The notes: generated from the sequence alone by a model not told the origin. Numbered from the stretch's first letter, positions 7,467-17,525 are shown. The stretch is DNA of 64,000 nt from Halioglobus sp. (GCA_028825045.1 JAPKAY010000001.1:1-64000), one strand, 5' to 3'. Numbers and translations are program-made.

Positions 7467-9241
7467 GCTGAAGCCACCCTCAGGCGAACTTCTTCAACGG
7501 CAGCGTTGAGTTTTTCCATATCATTGGCATTGATAAAGTCGAGGCGGGCTTTGGCTCTGGACAGTTTGCCGGAAGAGGTTCGCGGCAGGGAGTGAATTGG
7601 CACTAGTTCGACATAGCAGTCGAGACTCATTTCCATACGCACCAGTGCAGTCAGTCGGCGGACCAGGTTGTTGCGTTTGTTAGCGTCTGTTTCACGGCAT
7701 TGCACCACTAACACGCAAAGTTCTTCGTCTTCGCTGTCGGGGGCGGAAAATGCCACCGCATCGCCGGAACGAACTTCCGACTGTGTCTCAGCGACATGCT
7801 CCAAATCCTGGGGCCAGATGTTGCGGCCGTGGATGATGATCAGATCTTTCTTGCGCCCCGTAATGGTTAGCGCGCCATTGACCAGGTAGCCGATATCGCC
7901 GGTATTTAACCAGCCGTCTTCGCACAGTGCGTGACTGGTCTCTTCCGGCAGGTCAAAATAGCCCGACATGACGCTGGGGCCGCGCAGGTAAATCACGCCG
8001 CTCTGCCAGTCTTTGAGTACTTTGTTGTCATCACGTATTTCTACGTCGAAACCGGGCATTGGCATGCCACAATTGACGAAATGCCGACCGCGGCCCTGCT
8101 GATCGTCTTCGGCCAGGAGGACTGCTTCGTGGTGATCCGAGAGATGATCGCTGTCAATGTGGTGGGTGGTGAACCCCGTCCACAGCGGCGAAAAGCTGAC
8201 GCCAAGAGTGCATTCAGCCATTCCGTAACAAGCCAGAAAGGCGCGTCGATCAAAGCCAGCGGGCTCCATCATTTCGGCAAAGTGTTCTAGCGTTTGCGGG
8301 CGGATCATTTCGGCGCCGATACCGGCTACTCGCCAGCTGCTAAGATCGTACGATTCAATGTCCTTGGCGCGTACCCGGCGCGCGCAAAGATCGTAACCAA
8401 AAGAGGGGGCGAAGGAGATCGTTGCGCGCGTGCGCGTCATCAGTGTCAGCCACATTCGTGGGCGCATTGCGAATTCACGAGTATCGAGATAGTCAATGGA
8501 TACCTGCGCGGCCATGGGAACCAGCACGAACCCCACCAAGCCCATATCATGGTAAAAGGGCAGCCAGGACAACATGCGATCGTTCGAATCCATGTGCAGT
8601 CCGTGCGCGATGATGCCATGGAGGTTGGCCATAGCGGTGCGATGCTTGATGACGACCCCACGGGGAAAGCGGGTACTGCCGGAGGTGTATTGGATATAGG
8701 AGATATCCTCCGGGTCGATGGCGGGAAGTTGTTGTTCTATTGCGGGCAGGGCGTAAAACGCATCCGGTGAATTCACCATGCGGATATTCAGGCCTTCGCT
8801 CGCTTCTTCCAGGAAAGGCAGGTAGCCCTCAGAGGCAACGCCGATGGCGGCATCGCTCGCTTCCAGTAAAAGGTGTAGTTGGGCCACGTAGGCGCAGTGG
8901 GCTCCTACTTTGACCGATGCAGGCAGTGCAACTGGAATCAAGCCGGCATACTGACAGGCGTAGAAAAAACGAATGAAATCTGGGTTGGTTTCAGCCACAA
9001 GAGCAACACGATCACCCTTGTTGAGGCCCAGGCCAATCAGTTTGTGGGCCAGGTCGATGGATTCTATACGCAATTCGCTGTACGTAATGCTGGCGTAGAT
9101 CGCGCCTCTGCCAGTGTAGAAGCTTGAACCGTTAGTACCCTGTGCTGCATAGTCGAGAGCTTCGGTCAGCGTGGAAAAGTCACCGGCTCGAAAGGGTAGA
9201 TCGTGGTGTGTGGGGGCGGCATTTACGGTAACTTGTGACAA
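7463..9241 (-). CDS. aasR: Fatty acyl-AMP ligase / acyl-ACP synthetase (AasR-like)
   Basis: A 592-residue adenylate-forming enzyme of the fatty-acyl-AMP-ligase type. The ATP loop YTSGSTRFPRG lies at 185-195, the A8 hinge is ITGRKKDLIIIHGRNIWP, and the C-terminal catalytic lysine is in SSGKLSRAK (about residue 559). These enzymes activate a fatty acid as acyl-AMP and load it onto an ACP. In Caulobacter the AasR protein supplies acyl-AcpR for serine palmitoyltransferase; the acpR- and spt-like genes lie 8 kb away here. The start is TTG at 9241, with GAGGA seven bases upstream and no other start codon near. It is the first gene of a minus-strand operon and is coupled to cerR by CTGA. Confidence 0.85.
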   Translation of the reverse strand: MSQVTVNAAPTHHDLPFRAGDFSTLTEALDYAAQGTNGSSFYTGRGAIYASITYSELRIESIDLAHKLIGLGLNKGDRVALVAETNPDFIRFFYACQYAGLIPVALPASVKVGAHCAYVAQLHLLLEASDAAIGVASEGYLPFLEEASEGLNIRMVNSPDAFYALPAIEQQLPAIDPEDISYIQYTSGSTRFPRGVVIKHRTAMANLHGIIAHGLHMDSNDRMLSWLPFYHDMGLVGFVLVPMAAQVSIDYLDTREFAMRPRMWLTLMTRTRATISFAPSFGYDLCARRVRAKDIESYDLSSWRVAGIGAEMIRPQTLEHFAEMMEPAGFDRRAFLACYGMAECTLGVSFSPLWTGFTTHHIDSDHLSDHHEAVLLAEDDQQGRGRHFVNCGMPMPGFDVEIRDDNKVLKDWQSGVIYLRGPSVMSGYFDLPEETSHALCEDGWLNTGDIGYLVNGALTITGRKKDLIIIHGRNIWPQDLEHVAETQSEVRSGDAVAFSAPDSEDEELCVLVVQCRETDANKRNNLVRRLTALVRMEMSLDCYVELVPIHSLPRTSSGKLSRAKARLDFINANDMEKLNAAVEEVRLRVASA

Positions 9242-9778
9242 TGTAGAATCCTCGTTTTTGACGAATGGTCCGCCGGCGCATCAATTTGAAAAATAAACGC
9301 TGACCACTCCCTTTCGATTCCGGGGAATGAAATTCAATTTAATATTTCCCAAACTGATTTTACGGGCCACTTTTTTGCTATTCGTACATGTCTTTGTACA
9401 TGCGGGCACCTATCGGTCAGGCCCTGATAAGAAGGTCACCTGATGGAGCGTAATCCTAGCATTTCAGGCTTTGCGACCTATAGGAAATAATACCAATGAC
9501 CAGTGTGAACTATCCCGCTGAGGGGGTTACATGGGGCCCGGCTGAAGCGCCTTTCAGGCGCGGTCATTGATGCGAAATTACGCCAATCGCAGGCCACAGA
9601 AAAATCCGTAACTATATGTAATATAGAGATATAATATATTTCGGTCTAGATGTGATCGAACGATAGGAGTCGGGTATCGGGGGGTCACCACTGTGCTGTG
9701 AAAACTTACTTCTGGCAATAAATGGTGGGCTTACCCATGAGGGTCAGAGCGGTTGTGGCCGGGGAGAATCAGATGTCG
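9242..9778. other. Intergenic region upstream of the aasR-like operon
   Basis: A 537-base stretch without a convincing gene. It lies between the asnB stop and the aasR-like TTG start and should hold the promoter of the minus-strand operon. It includes an AT-rich segment (about 9610-9645), a small perfect hairpin at 9547-9561 (arms GCGCC and GGCGC) with no T tract, and a direct repeat of GTACATG at 9384-9390 and 9396-9402. No clear sigma-70 hexamer pair was identified. Confidence 0.4.
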
Positions 9779-11737
9779 TCAGCCGTCGGTAGATTGGGCC
9801 TTCCACCAGGCCTGAAACATAAGAACAGACCACATCAGTTCGGAGTGATTAGCCCAGCCGTACAAGTGCTGATGCCAGGCATCGCGGATACTTTTGGGAT
9901 CAAAAATGCCCTGCTCTTTAAGCGTTTGCTCGGAGATGAGGTCTTCGACCCAATCTCGCAGCGGACCTACCAGCCACTCTTTCACCGGAACGTTAAACCC
10001 ACGCTTGGGCCGGTCAATCAATGATCGCGGCACATAGCGTGCTAGAAGGTCCCGTAATACGCGTTTGCCGGTGTTGCCGTCAGTCAGGTATCCGCGGGGC
10101 AAAGACCAGGCAAACTCCAGGACCCGGTGATCCAGCAGCGGTGCTCGCGCCTCCAGACCCACGGCCATACTGGCGCGGTCCACTTTGACCAAAATGTCAT
10201 CGGGCAGGTAGCCGATGTAATCGAAGTGCAGCATGGCAAGCAGTGGGTCCTGCACATCTGCCCAATAGGATGGATCGGTCAGAGGGGTTGCCGGGTTTGC
10301 GGCACCGGTGACGAACTGATCCACGCTCAAGCACTTGGTGAACTTGTTGGCCAGCATCTGTTGGGGTGAATTGGCGGCCCAATTACAGGACCTCTGACTG
10401 GCTTTCCCCAGCTTACGGGTCCAGCGGGGGACTGTCTGGCCTTCTTGTGCGTAGCGCTCGGCCCAGTTCCAGCTTGCTCTGCCCGCTGCGCTGGTGAGCG
10501 GGTGCAGTAAGCTTCTGGCAGCCTTTGGTACTTGCCGCAAACCCTGCCATTGCGACAAACAGGTGTTGTAACGCCGATACCCCGCCATCTGCTCGTCGCC
10601 GCCGTCACCGGTAAGCACCACCTTGAGTTGCTCGCGCGCCAGCTTGCAAACGAGGTAGGTGGGAATCTGAGAGGAGTCTGCAAAGGGCTCATCATAGATC
10701 TGCGGCAGTTGTTCAACCACGTCCAGCGCCTGATCGGGCGTCACGTAGATCTCGTGGTGTTCTGTTTTCAAATGTTTGGCGACGGCAGAGGCATATTCTG
10801 CCTCATTATATTTCTCTTCCCAGAATCCAATGCTGAAGGTTTTTACCGGCCGGTCAGACATTTTCTGCATTAGGGCCACAATCATCGATGAGTCGACCCC
10901 ACCCGAAAGCAGCGCCCCAAGTTCCACGTCGGCTACCATGCGGTCACCCACGGCTTCATGAAGCACCGCGTCCAGTTGGTTGATAGACTCCTTGTAGCTT
11001 CCGCCAAATTGATGTTTATCGCCTTGTTCGGCGACGCTTTTGGCCGACCAGAAATTGGTGGGCTGTGCCGCCCAGGGTTGGCAATCTTTTGTTAGTTTCA
11101 GCAAGCTACCGGGTGGTAGCTTCCGTACTTGCCGGTAGATAGAGTTTGGCTGAGACACCCAGCCATACTGCAGATACTGCCCCAGTGCATCGCGATCAAG
11201 GTCGTTCTCGAAATCTGGGTGTTGGCGTAAGGCTTTCAGCTCCGAGCCGAACAGGAAACTATTGCCGCACCAGCCGTAGTAGAGCGGTTTCTTGCCCACT
11301 CCGTCGCGCGCCAGCCACAGACATTGCTCTTCCCGGTCCCATAATGCCAGCGCGAACATACCCGCCAGCTTGCTGACCGCTTTGTGGACACCCAGGTGCT
11401 GCACAGCGGCTAAGATCACCTCGGTGTCGGAATGTCCGCGGAATGGATAGTTCAATAATTCGGGTTCCTGTCGAAGGCGGGAAAAGTTGTATATTTCGCC
11501 GTTGAACGACAGCACATAGCGCCCGGAGGCTGATTCCATAGGTTGGGCACCAGCGTTTGACAGATCAATGATGGATAATCGACGATGCCCCAGAGCCAGT
11601 GGAAAAGAAGGATCTACCCACACGCCATCTGCGTCAGGGCCGCGATGGACAATGGTATCGGCCATACTTTGACAGCGCCTGGCGAGGTCCTCGGGTGAGC
11701 CGCCTTTGTACTGTATAAACCCGGTAATTCCACACAT
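9779..11737 (-). CDS. asnB: Asparagine synthase (glutamine-hydrolysing), AsnB type
   Basis: A 652-residue class II glutamine amidotransferase fused to an asparagine synthase domain. The N-terminal Cys2 nucleophile is in MCGITGF, followed by HRGPDADG and FNGEIYN. The synthase P-loop is LSGGVDSSMIV near residue 280, and LTGDGGDE follows. It makes asparagine, or in some surface-glycan loci an amide on another carboxylate, using ATP and glutamine. The ATG at 11737 is clear. It is flanked by ceramide-pathway genes on both sides, but gaps of more than 250 bases suggest its own transcript. Whether it is the housekeeping enzyme or a tailoring amidotransferase cannot be told from the sequence. Confidence 0.88.
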   Translation of the reverse strand: MCGITGFIQYKGGSPEDLARRCQSMADTIVHRGPDADGVWVDPSFPLALGHRRLSIIDLSNAGAQPMESASGRYVLSFNGEIYNFSRLRQEPELLNYPFRGHSDTEVILAAVQHLGVHKAVSKLAGMFALALWDREEQCLWLARDGVGKKPLYYGWCGNSFLFGSELKALRQHPDFENDLDRDALGQYLQYGWVSQPNSIYRQVRKLPPGSLLKLTKDCQPWAAQPTNFWSAKSVAEQGDKHQFGGSYKESINQLDAVLHEAVGDRMVADVELGALLSGGVDSSMIVALMQKMSDRPVKTFSIGFWEEKYNEAEYASAVAKHLKTEHHEIYVTPDQALDVVEQLPQIYDEPFADSSQIPTYLVCKLAREQLKVVLTGDGGDEQMAGYRRYNTCLSQWQGLRQVPKAARSLLHPLTSAAGRASWNWAERYAQEGQTVPRWTRKLGKASQRSCNWAANSPQQMLANKFTKCLSVDQFVTGAANPATPLTDPSYWADVQDPLLAMLHFDYIGYLPDDILVKVDRASMAVGLEARAPLLDHRVLEFAWSLPRGYLTDGNTGKRVLRDLLARYVPRSLIDRPKRGFNVPVKEWLVGPLRDWVEDLISEQTLKEQGIFDPKSIRDAWHQHLYGWANHSELMWSVLMFQAWWKAQSTDG

Positions 11738-12033
11738 GGCCCATCTATCCTTCGGTTTCGCAATGCCGCCTGTTTAACTACAGGCGCCAGTCTCGTCGCC
11801 TGCACTAGACAGAGCGCGCTATGCTTCCATCGGCAAGAATTGGTTTTGAACTGCGAGGGCTGCCGGGGCTCAGCACCGGACAACCTCAAAAAGTAGCCCG
11901 TGATAGTGCGCTCGCAGCCCATTGTGTTCGGGGACGCTTGCGAGAAGCGAGTATACACATTGTTTCTCCAGGTGGCATTCGGCTGTATACTGCGCCCCTT
12001 GTGATTAACACCGGGCGCAACAGTACAACTGCC

Positions 12034-13173
12034 ATGAGCAATAACCCAGATGCGCCCGTTACCCTGCAAGTAGTCACCCAACGGCAGCAGCTGCGCGATT
12101 TTCTCGCGCTGCCCCAGCAACTTTACTCATCGGACCCAGCCTGGATTGCACCGCTCAGTTTTATGAAGCGCGAGCAAATGTCCGAGGCCAATCATTTCTT
12201 TGAACACGCGCGTTGGTGTGCCTGGGTCGCCTATCGTGGAACTGAGCCGGTAGGGCGAATTACCGCCCAGATTGATGAGATGCACCTGCAGCAGCACGAC
12301 GACGCGGTGGGCTATTTTGGCATGTTGGAGGCCGTGGACGCAGCGGTATTCGCCCCTTTGTTGGTTGCGGCTCAGGATTGGCTGAGAGCTGAAGGTATGC
12401 GTGAGGTGCGGGGGCCGTTCAACTTGCATGTCAATGACGAGGTGGGGCTGTTGGTTGAGGGGTTCTCTACCCCTCCTTACATTCTGATGGGCCACGCGCT
12501 GCCCTGGTATGGGTCTGCCCTGGAAGCCAATGGTTACAGCGGCGCCAAAGACCTGCTGGCGTATCAGGTGCGGCCGGATTTTGAGGCGCCTCGAGTTATG
12601 GAGCGCCTAGCGAAGCGAGTGTCTGATAGGGTCAAAGTCCGGAGCGTACGCCGCAAAAAACTGGCGGAAGATGCGGCTATCATGTTGGACATATTCAACG
12701 ATGCTTGGCAGGAAAACTGGGGCTTCGTGCCGCTCGCGGCCAATGAATGGGCCGACACGGTCTCAACGCTCACCAAACTGATGCCCGACGACTATATCCA
12801 GATCGCGGAATACGATGGTGAGCCGGTTGCTTTTATCGTCGCACTGCCCAACCTGAATGAGGCTGCCCGTGATCTCAATGGCCGCTTGCTGCCATTTGGC
12901 TGGGCCAAACTCCTGTGGCGACTCAAGGTTCGTCATCCCAAGACTGCCCGGGTTCCGCTAATGGGCGTCCGTAAAAGCTTCCAGCATTCGCGGCTGGGTC
13001 CAACGCTGGCCTTTATGGTCATAGATGCTGTTCGTAAGGCTCTGTATGCGCGTGGGGTGCGAGATGTAGAGATGGGCTGGATACTCGAAGATAACGACGG
13101 CATGCGCAACATCATTGAAACCATTGGCGGTGAAGCGTATAAACGCTACCGCGTATACCAAAAAGAATTATAG
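12034..13173 (+). CDS. Bacterial ceramide synthase-like GNAT acyltransferase
   Basis: A 379-residue protein of the GNAT (acyl-CoA N-acyltransferase) superfamily of the large, two-lobed type. Recognisable pieces are DPAWIAPL near the N-terminus, the conserved GPFNLHVNDEVGLLVEGF block and the C-terminal GVRDVEMGWILEDN. This architecture matches bCerS of Caulobacter, which N-acylates the sphingoid product of serine palmitoyltransferase; the presence of the other four pathway genes in the window supports the call. I chose ATG at 12034 rather than a longer frame from 11821, whose N-terminus has no family character. The next gene follows two bases after the TAG. Confidence 0.75.
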   Translation: MSNNPDAPVTLQVVTQRQQLRDFLALPQQLYSSDPAWIAPLSFMKREQMSEANHFFEHARWCAWVAYRGTEPVGRITAQIDEMHLQQHDDAVGYFGMLEAVDAAVFAPLLVAAQDWLRAEGMREVRGPFNLHVNDEVGLLVEGFSTPPYILMGHALPWYGSALEANGYSGAKDLLAYQVRPDFEAPRVMERLAKRVSDRVKVRSVRRKKLAEDAAIMLDIFNDAWQENWGFVPLAANEWADTVSTLTKLMPDDYIQIAEYDGEPVAFIVALPNLNEAARDLNGRLLPFGWAKLLWRLKVRHPKTARVPLMGVRKSFQHSRLGPTLAFMVIDAVRKALYARGVRDVEMGWILEDNDGMRNIIETIGGEAYKRYRVYQKEL

Positions 13174-13175
13174 TT

Positions 13176-13994
13176 ATGCAGCTAGATCCTGACACGCACC
13201 AAATGACCGCTATTGTCCTGGCCGGCGATCGCACCAAGGCAGACTCCCTGATCAATCACACTAAAGCTGGCAGCAAGGCCATGATTGATCTGGACGGCAC
13301 ACCCATGGTGCGCCGCGTGCTCGACTCACTGCGCACTTCCAGGGTCGTTAACCGCATTTGGATGGCTGGTCCTGAGGCCAGCGAAGTAGCCACCGATGCG
13401 GCGCTGCAGCAGTGGATAGACGACGGCGAGATCAATTGGAGTGAGCCCGGCGCTAGTCCCAGCACTAGTGCCTATCAGGCTATGCAGGGTTTGAAAGCAG
13501 AAGAGGCGGTGCTGCTAACCACCGCCGATCACCCCTTGTTGACCCCCGAGATTGTCGATGCCTTCGGCCGCCAGAGCTTGGCGGATGATGTCGATGTGAC
13601 TGTCGGCCTGGCGCCCTATGCGCTGGTAGCAGAAGCTTACCCCGGTATCCGCAAAACCGTACTGCATTTCAGTGACGGGGATTTCTGCGGCTGCAACCTG
13701 TTTGCGTTTATTACGCCCGAAGGTCGGCGTGCTGCAAAATTCTGGCGCAAGATCGAGCAGGAGCGAAAAAAACCCCTGGTCGTGATCGGCCTCTTGGGTT
13801 GGTGGGCGGTCATTCGTTATCGCCTCGGCCTCTTGTCTCTGGAAGAGGCCCTTGCAAAACTCAGCAAACGTTTGGGATTGCGTATGCGGGCGGTAATCTT
13901 GCCCTATGCGAATGCGGCGATTGACGTGGACTCGATCGCCGACCTGATGCTGGTGCAGGGCGCATTGCAGAAAGCAGAGTTGGAAGACGCCTGA
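13176..13994 (+). CDS. Nucleotidyltransferase family protein (MobA-like NTP transferase)
   Basis: A 272-residue protein with a GT-A-like nucleotidyltransferase fold. It has the early motif TAIVLAGDR, then KAMIDLDGTPMVRRVLDSL, and an acidic metal site in TTADHPLLTPE. The usual LAGGxxxRxG loop is changed to LAGDRTKAD, so the family is divergent. Two bases separate it from the ceramide-synthase-like gene, which implies co-transcription and possibly a role in a nucleotide-activated head group. The start may be ATG at 13176 or the internal ATG at 13203, just before the core motif. The 3' end converges on the metallophosphoesterase gene with five bases between them. Confidence 0.65.
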   Translation: MQLDPDTHQMTAIVLAGDRTKADSLINHTKAGSKAMIDLDGTPMVRRVLDSLRTSRVVNRIWMAGPEASEVATDAALQQWIDDGEINWSEPGASPSTSAYQAMQGLKAEEAVLLTTADHPLLTPEIVDAFGRQSLADDVDVTVGLAPYALVAEAYPGIRKTVLHFSDGDFCGCNLFAFITPEGRRAAKFWRKIEQERKKPLVVIGLLGWWAVIRYRLGLLSLEEALAKLSKRLGLRMRAVILPYANAAIDVDSIADLMLVQGALQKAELEDA

Positions 13995-13999
13995 CCCGG

Positions 14000-14917
14000 C
14001 TACTGCCTGCGCAGTATTACCGTTTTTTCCTGATCCTCCTTAAATTCTCCGGATGCAGATTCGAAGCCTCGCATCGTAATACGCAGTTCCCATCCTTTCT
14101 CCGTGCGGCGCACGCCGTAGCGATTGTAGTGAGCGACATCGGCACCGTGCAGGCCCAAGGCCGATGCGGAGGGCACCGCAATCACAGGCAGGCTGCCTTG
14201 CTGTGTCTGCAATTCATTGTAATGTGCACGGTGTCCGTGGCCGTGCAATACCAGCTCCGCTCCGTGCTCCTCGAGTACGGCTTGCAACTCGGCAGCATCT
14301 GTCAGTCGTTTGCGCCATTTTTCCTGCCCGGCTATCGGGCAATGGTGCAGGTAGACCACTCGGAACAGGTTCTTGTCACGTGCTGCGTTTAACACTGCCG
14401 GCAGTCGCTTTAATTGCTTTGCACCCACGGTGCCTGTGGCCATCAGTGGCGGCTTGGGGCAGGCGGTAGACAGGCCGATGAAGGCAATCTCACCTCGCAC
14501 CCGAAGGCTGGGAAAGACGGTTTGCTCGCCGCTAGCATCATCGTTTTCATCCGCGGCCATATACGGTTGCCAATGTGCGAAGGTCTTTTCCCAGGGCGCT
14601 GCCACGCAGGCGTCGTGATTGCCCGGTACCAGCGCAACCTGGGTCGGGTCACCCAGCTGCTGCAACCAGTCGCGGGCTTGCTCAAATTCCAGCGGTAGTC
14701 CGATATGGGTTAGATCGCCGGTTATCAGCAACTGCTCGGGCGCGTTTGTCTTCAGGTCGCGTTGCAGAGCATCCAGTACCTCGCGTCGATGCTCGAAGCG
14801 GCGTTTACGGCGCCAGGAAAGGTAGCCTAAAGCGCGCTTGTTGAAGAGATCAGCTGGGTTTACGTCCGCTAAAGTGCTGAGGTGGGGGTCGGATAATTGG
14901 GCGAAATGTTGCGGCAT
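14000..14917 (-). CDS. Calcineurin-like metallophosphoesterase
   Basis: A 305-residue phosphoesterase with the whole metal-site set in order: QLSDPH near residue 8, ITGDLTH near residue 66, VPGNHDA near residue 97, a HHCP histidine, and HGHGHRAH near residue 225. There is no signal peptide, so it acts in the cytoplasm. Enzymes of this family split phosphomonoesters or diesters, including lipid-linked ones such as UDP-diacylglucosamine (LpxH). Its place between the bCerS-like and murA/spt genes suggests a phospho-sphingolipid or nucleotide-lipid substrate, which is inference only. ATG at 14917. Confidence 0.8.
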   Translation of the reverse strand: MPQHFAQLSDPHLSTLADVNPADLFNKRALGYLSWRRKRRFEHRREVLDALQRDLKTNAPEQLLITGDLTHIGLPLEFEQARDWLQQLGDPTQVALVPGNHDACVAAPWEKTFAHWQPYMAADENDDASGEQTVFPSLRVRGEIAFIGLSTACPKPPLMATGTVGAKQLKRLPAVLNAARDKNLFRVVYLHHCPIAGQEKWRKRLTDAAELQAVLEEHGAELVLHGHGHRAHYNELQTQQGSLPVIAVPSASALGLHGADVAHYNRYGVRRTEKGWELRITMRGFESASGEFKEDQEKTVILRRQ

Positions 14918-15021
14918 GGGGTGAGAGTCCTCTTCAGCGGCGATTGTAGCACTTGGGATTAGTGCTTAGGCCTGCATGCTGTCTTTCCAAATTAGTTAGT
15001 GCTATTCCAATCGCAGTCCAC

Positions 15022-16272
15022 TTAGACCCTGCTGATTAAGGCGCCTAGCTCCGCTAATTTTGTATCGATGTTCGCGTAACCGCGATCGAGGTGATAGACA
15101 CGGTCGATAGTTGTTTCACCGTCAGCGGCGAGTGCCGCAATGATCAATGAAGCGGAGGCGCGCAAGTCTGTTGCCATAACCGGAGCACCCTGCAACCGCT
15201 CGCGACCCTGCACAATGGCAGTGTGGCCTTGTAATTCAATATCCGCTCCCATGCGCTGGAGTTCGGCGACGTGCATGAAACGGTTTTCGAAAATGTTCTC
15301 GACCACGGTAGATGAACCTTCGGCTACCGCATTGAGTGCCATAAACTGGGCTTGCATGTCGGTGGGGAAAGCGGGGTGAGGGGCCGTGTGTATATTCACC
15401 GCCTGGCAACGTTTGCCACCGGTATCGATTTGAATCCAGTCGGGACCGAGTTGCAGTCTGGCGCCGGCCTGTTCCAGTTTACCCAGTACATGGTGAAGAA
15501 AATCGGGATTTGTATTCAGCACCCGGATATCGCCGCGTGTCGCGGCAGCGGCTGCCAGAAACGTACCCGTTTCGATGCGGTCCGGGGGCACTTTGTGGGT
15601 AGCGCCGTTCAATTGCTTCACGCCTTCGATGGTAATTGTGCCGGTACCTGCACCGCTAATTTTTGCGCCCATGGAGGTGAGTAACCCCGCCAGGTCAGCT
15701 ATTTCCGGTTCCAGCGCGCAGTTTTCCAGTTTGGTTATGCCATCCGCCAGGGCGGCGGCCATCAATAGGTTTTCGGTTGCCGTTACCGATGGCACATCAA
15801 GTGTAAAGTGGGCGCCGCACAGGCGATCTGCCTTGGCTTTGATGTAGCCCCCTTCGATCTGAATGTCCGCGCCCATTGCCTCAAGGCCGGCAATATGTTC
15901 GTTCACGGGGCGAGTACCAATCGCACAGCCACCAGGCAGCGACACATCCGCCTCGCCGAAGCGGGCTAGCAGCGGCCCCAGCAATAGTATTGAAGCGCGA
16001 ATCGTTTTCACGTGTTCGTAGGGGACGTGCACCGAACTCACCTTGGCGCAGTCGATCGACAGGTCGGTGCCTGAACGCTCTACGGTAGCGCCCAGCAAGG
16101 ACATCAACTGCAGTACGGTGTTGATGTCGCGTACGCCCGGCACATTGCTGATGTGCAAGGGGTCGGCGCTGAGCATTGAGGCGGCAATGATAGGCAGGGC
16201 CGCATTTTTCGCTCCGGCCACACTCACTTCACCGCGCAATGGCCCATTGCCGGTGATGAGTATCTTGTCCAC
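15022..16272 (-). CDS. murA: UDP-N-acetylglucosamine 1-carboxyvinyltransferase (MurA type)
   Basis: A 416-residue EPSP-synthase-fold enzyme with the MurA signatures: [10 protein letters not shown] (Lys22), catalytic-loop Cys116 in [14 protein letters not shown], and the active-site Asp in FPTDMQAQF. It transfers enolpyruvate from PEP to UDP-GlcNAc, the first committed step of peptidoglycan. The length is standard. The start is GTG at 16272, which shares one base with the TAG of spt (TAGTG); a longer upstream frame is only spt read in another phase. Coupling to serine palmitoyltransferase is unusual for murA. It may be the only copy or a paralogue tied to the lipid locus. Confidence 0.9.
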   Translation of the reverse strand: MDKILITGNGPLRGEVSVAGAKNAALPIIAASMLSADPLHISNVPGVRDINTVLQLMSLLGATVERSGTDLSIDCAKVSSVHVPYEHVKTIRASILLLGPLLARFGEADVSLPGGCAIGTRPVNEHIAGLEAMGADIQIEGGYIKAKADRLCGAHFTLDVPSVTATENLLMAAALADGITKLENCALEPEIADLAGLLTSMGAKISGAGTGTITIEGVKQLNGATHKVPPDRIETGTFLAAAAATRGDIRVLNTNPDFLHHVLGKLEQAGARLQLGPDWIQIDTGGKRCQAVNIHTAPHPAFPTDMQAQFMALNAVAEGSSTVVENIFENRFMHVAELQRMGADIELQGHTAIVQGRERLQGAPVMATDLRASASLIIAALAADGETTIDRVYHLDRGYANIDTKLAELGALISRV

Positions 16273-17474
16273 TAGGCGGCCTGAGTTGAAGTAATAAGGC
16301 CGGCGGTTTTGAGGCTGGCGTAGGCGGCGATGATGGTGTCCATCTGCGCGCTGGTATGGGCGGCACTGACGCTGTTGCGCAGTAGGAAATTGGTTGAAGG
16401 TGAAGCCGGAGGGATGACCAGATTGACGTACACGCCGGCCTCCATCAAAGCCTCCCAGCAATCAATGGTGCGCGAGCGATCTTCCATTTCCACGGCTACC
16501 ACCGGGCTGGCGGTGGGGCCAACAGGTAGGCCGAGGGCTTTGAGTCCATCGTAGAGACGGTGTGCATTCTTCCAAAGTCGCTCGCGTAACTGCGGCTCAG
16601 CGGTGACAATACGCAACGCCTCCCGTGTCGAGGCTATAATTGAGGGTGAGGAAGAAGCAGTAAAAATATAGGCGCTGATGCAAAAGCGAATCGCCTCCAG
16701 CTCGGGGTGTGAGCTAACACAAAATCCTCCGACCGCGCCCAGACTCTTGCTGAATGTTCCGGCAAAGAAATCGACATCCGCTTCTACCCCCGCGGCTTGC
16801 GCCGCCCCGCGACCTGTTTCTCCCAGTACGCCCATTGAGTGCGCTTCATCGAGAAAAAGATAGCCGCCGTACTCGCGTTTTACCGCCGCAATCTCCTGTA
16901 GCGGAGCCACGTCGCCCAACATGGAATAAATACCTTCGGCGATAATCAGCGTCTGACTTGCGCGATCGCCTAGACGGCGCAGTCGCTTGGCGAGATCTTC
17001 GGGGTTGTTGTGCTTATAGCGAATAATTTCCGCGCCACTGAGCTTAACGCCGCTGTAAATGCTGGCGTGGCTGTCGGCATCGAGCAGAATCACGTCCCCC
17101 GGGCCGGCCAGGGTGGCGCACATGCCCATGGTGGCTGTATAGCCGGTGGAAAAAACAATGGCGTGATCTACGCCGTAAAACTGGGCAACTTCCGTCTCCA
17201 GTGCCTGGTGTTCGGTGAAAGAGCCGTTGGCCAGTCTCGACCCGGTAGTGCCGGTTCCCCAGCGCGCGGCCGCGTCCTGGGCCGCTTTGATACAGCGCGG
17301 ATCAAACGACAGACCCAGATAGTTGTTAGTGCCGGCCAGGATAACGTTCCGGCCTTGCACTAAGCCTTCGGTGGCGGAGAGGATTTTCTCGGTGACGGCG
17401 CCAAAGGGTTCGACCTTGCGCTCGGCGAGTTCGGCCTGGAAACCGGCCATGGTCTGGAATTTGTCAAACAGCAT
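16272..17474 (-). CDS. spt: Serine palmitoyltransferase (alpha-oxoamine synthase)
   Basis: A 400-residue PLP-dependent alpha-oxoamine synthase. Expected residues are present: substrate-contact NNYLGL (50-55), [15 protein letters not shown]-stacking His136 in DSHASIY, DEAHSMG (209-215), and the Schiff-base Lys243 in [10 protein letters not shown]. The family condenses an acyl thioester with an amino acid. Relatives include KBL, BioF and HemA, but the adjacent ACP gene and the other ceramide genes point to serine palmitoyltransferase making 3-ketosphinganine from serine and acyl-ACP. ATG at 17474 lies 51 bases after the ACP gene. The stop is joined to the murA start (TAGTG). Confidence 0.87.
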   Translation of the reverse strand: MLFDKFQTMAGFQAELAERKVEPFGAVTEKILSATEGLVQGRNVILAGTNNYLGLSFDPRCIKAAQDAAARWGTGTTGSRLANGSFTEHQALETEVAQFYGVDHAIVFSTGYTATMGMCATLAGPGDVILLDADSHASIYSGVKLSGAEIIRYKHNNPEDLAKRLRRLGDRASQTLIIAEGIYSMLGDVAPLQEIAAVKREYGGYLFLDEAHSMGVLGETGRGAAQAAGVEADVDFFAGTFSKSLGAVGGFCVSSHPELEAIRFCISAYIFTASSSPSIIASTREALRIVTAEPQLRERLWKNAHRLYDGLKALGLPVGPTASPVVAVEMEDRSRTIDCWEALMEAGVYVNLVIPPASPSTNFLLRNSVSAAHTSAQMDTIIAAYASLKTAGLITSTQAA

Positions 17475-17525
17475 AGGAATTTTCTTACTCGTGATTCGCG
17501 GGGCGATAGTGGCGTAATAGCCTTT

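Noticed and set aside
7114..7595. Plus-strand open frames over the cerR N-terminus
   Set aside because: The minus strand there encodes the Rossmann motif of CerR and the end of the acyl-AMP ligase, so these frames are shadows.
11614..12120. Open frame of 168 codons on the minus strand upstream of asnB
   Set aside because: It overlaps the asnB start in another phase and the bCerS-like gene on the other strand; the translation has no recognisable motif.
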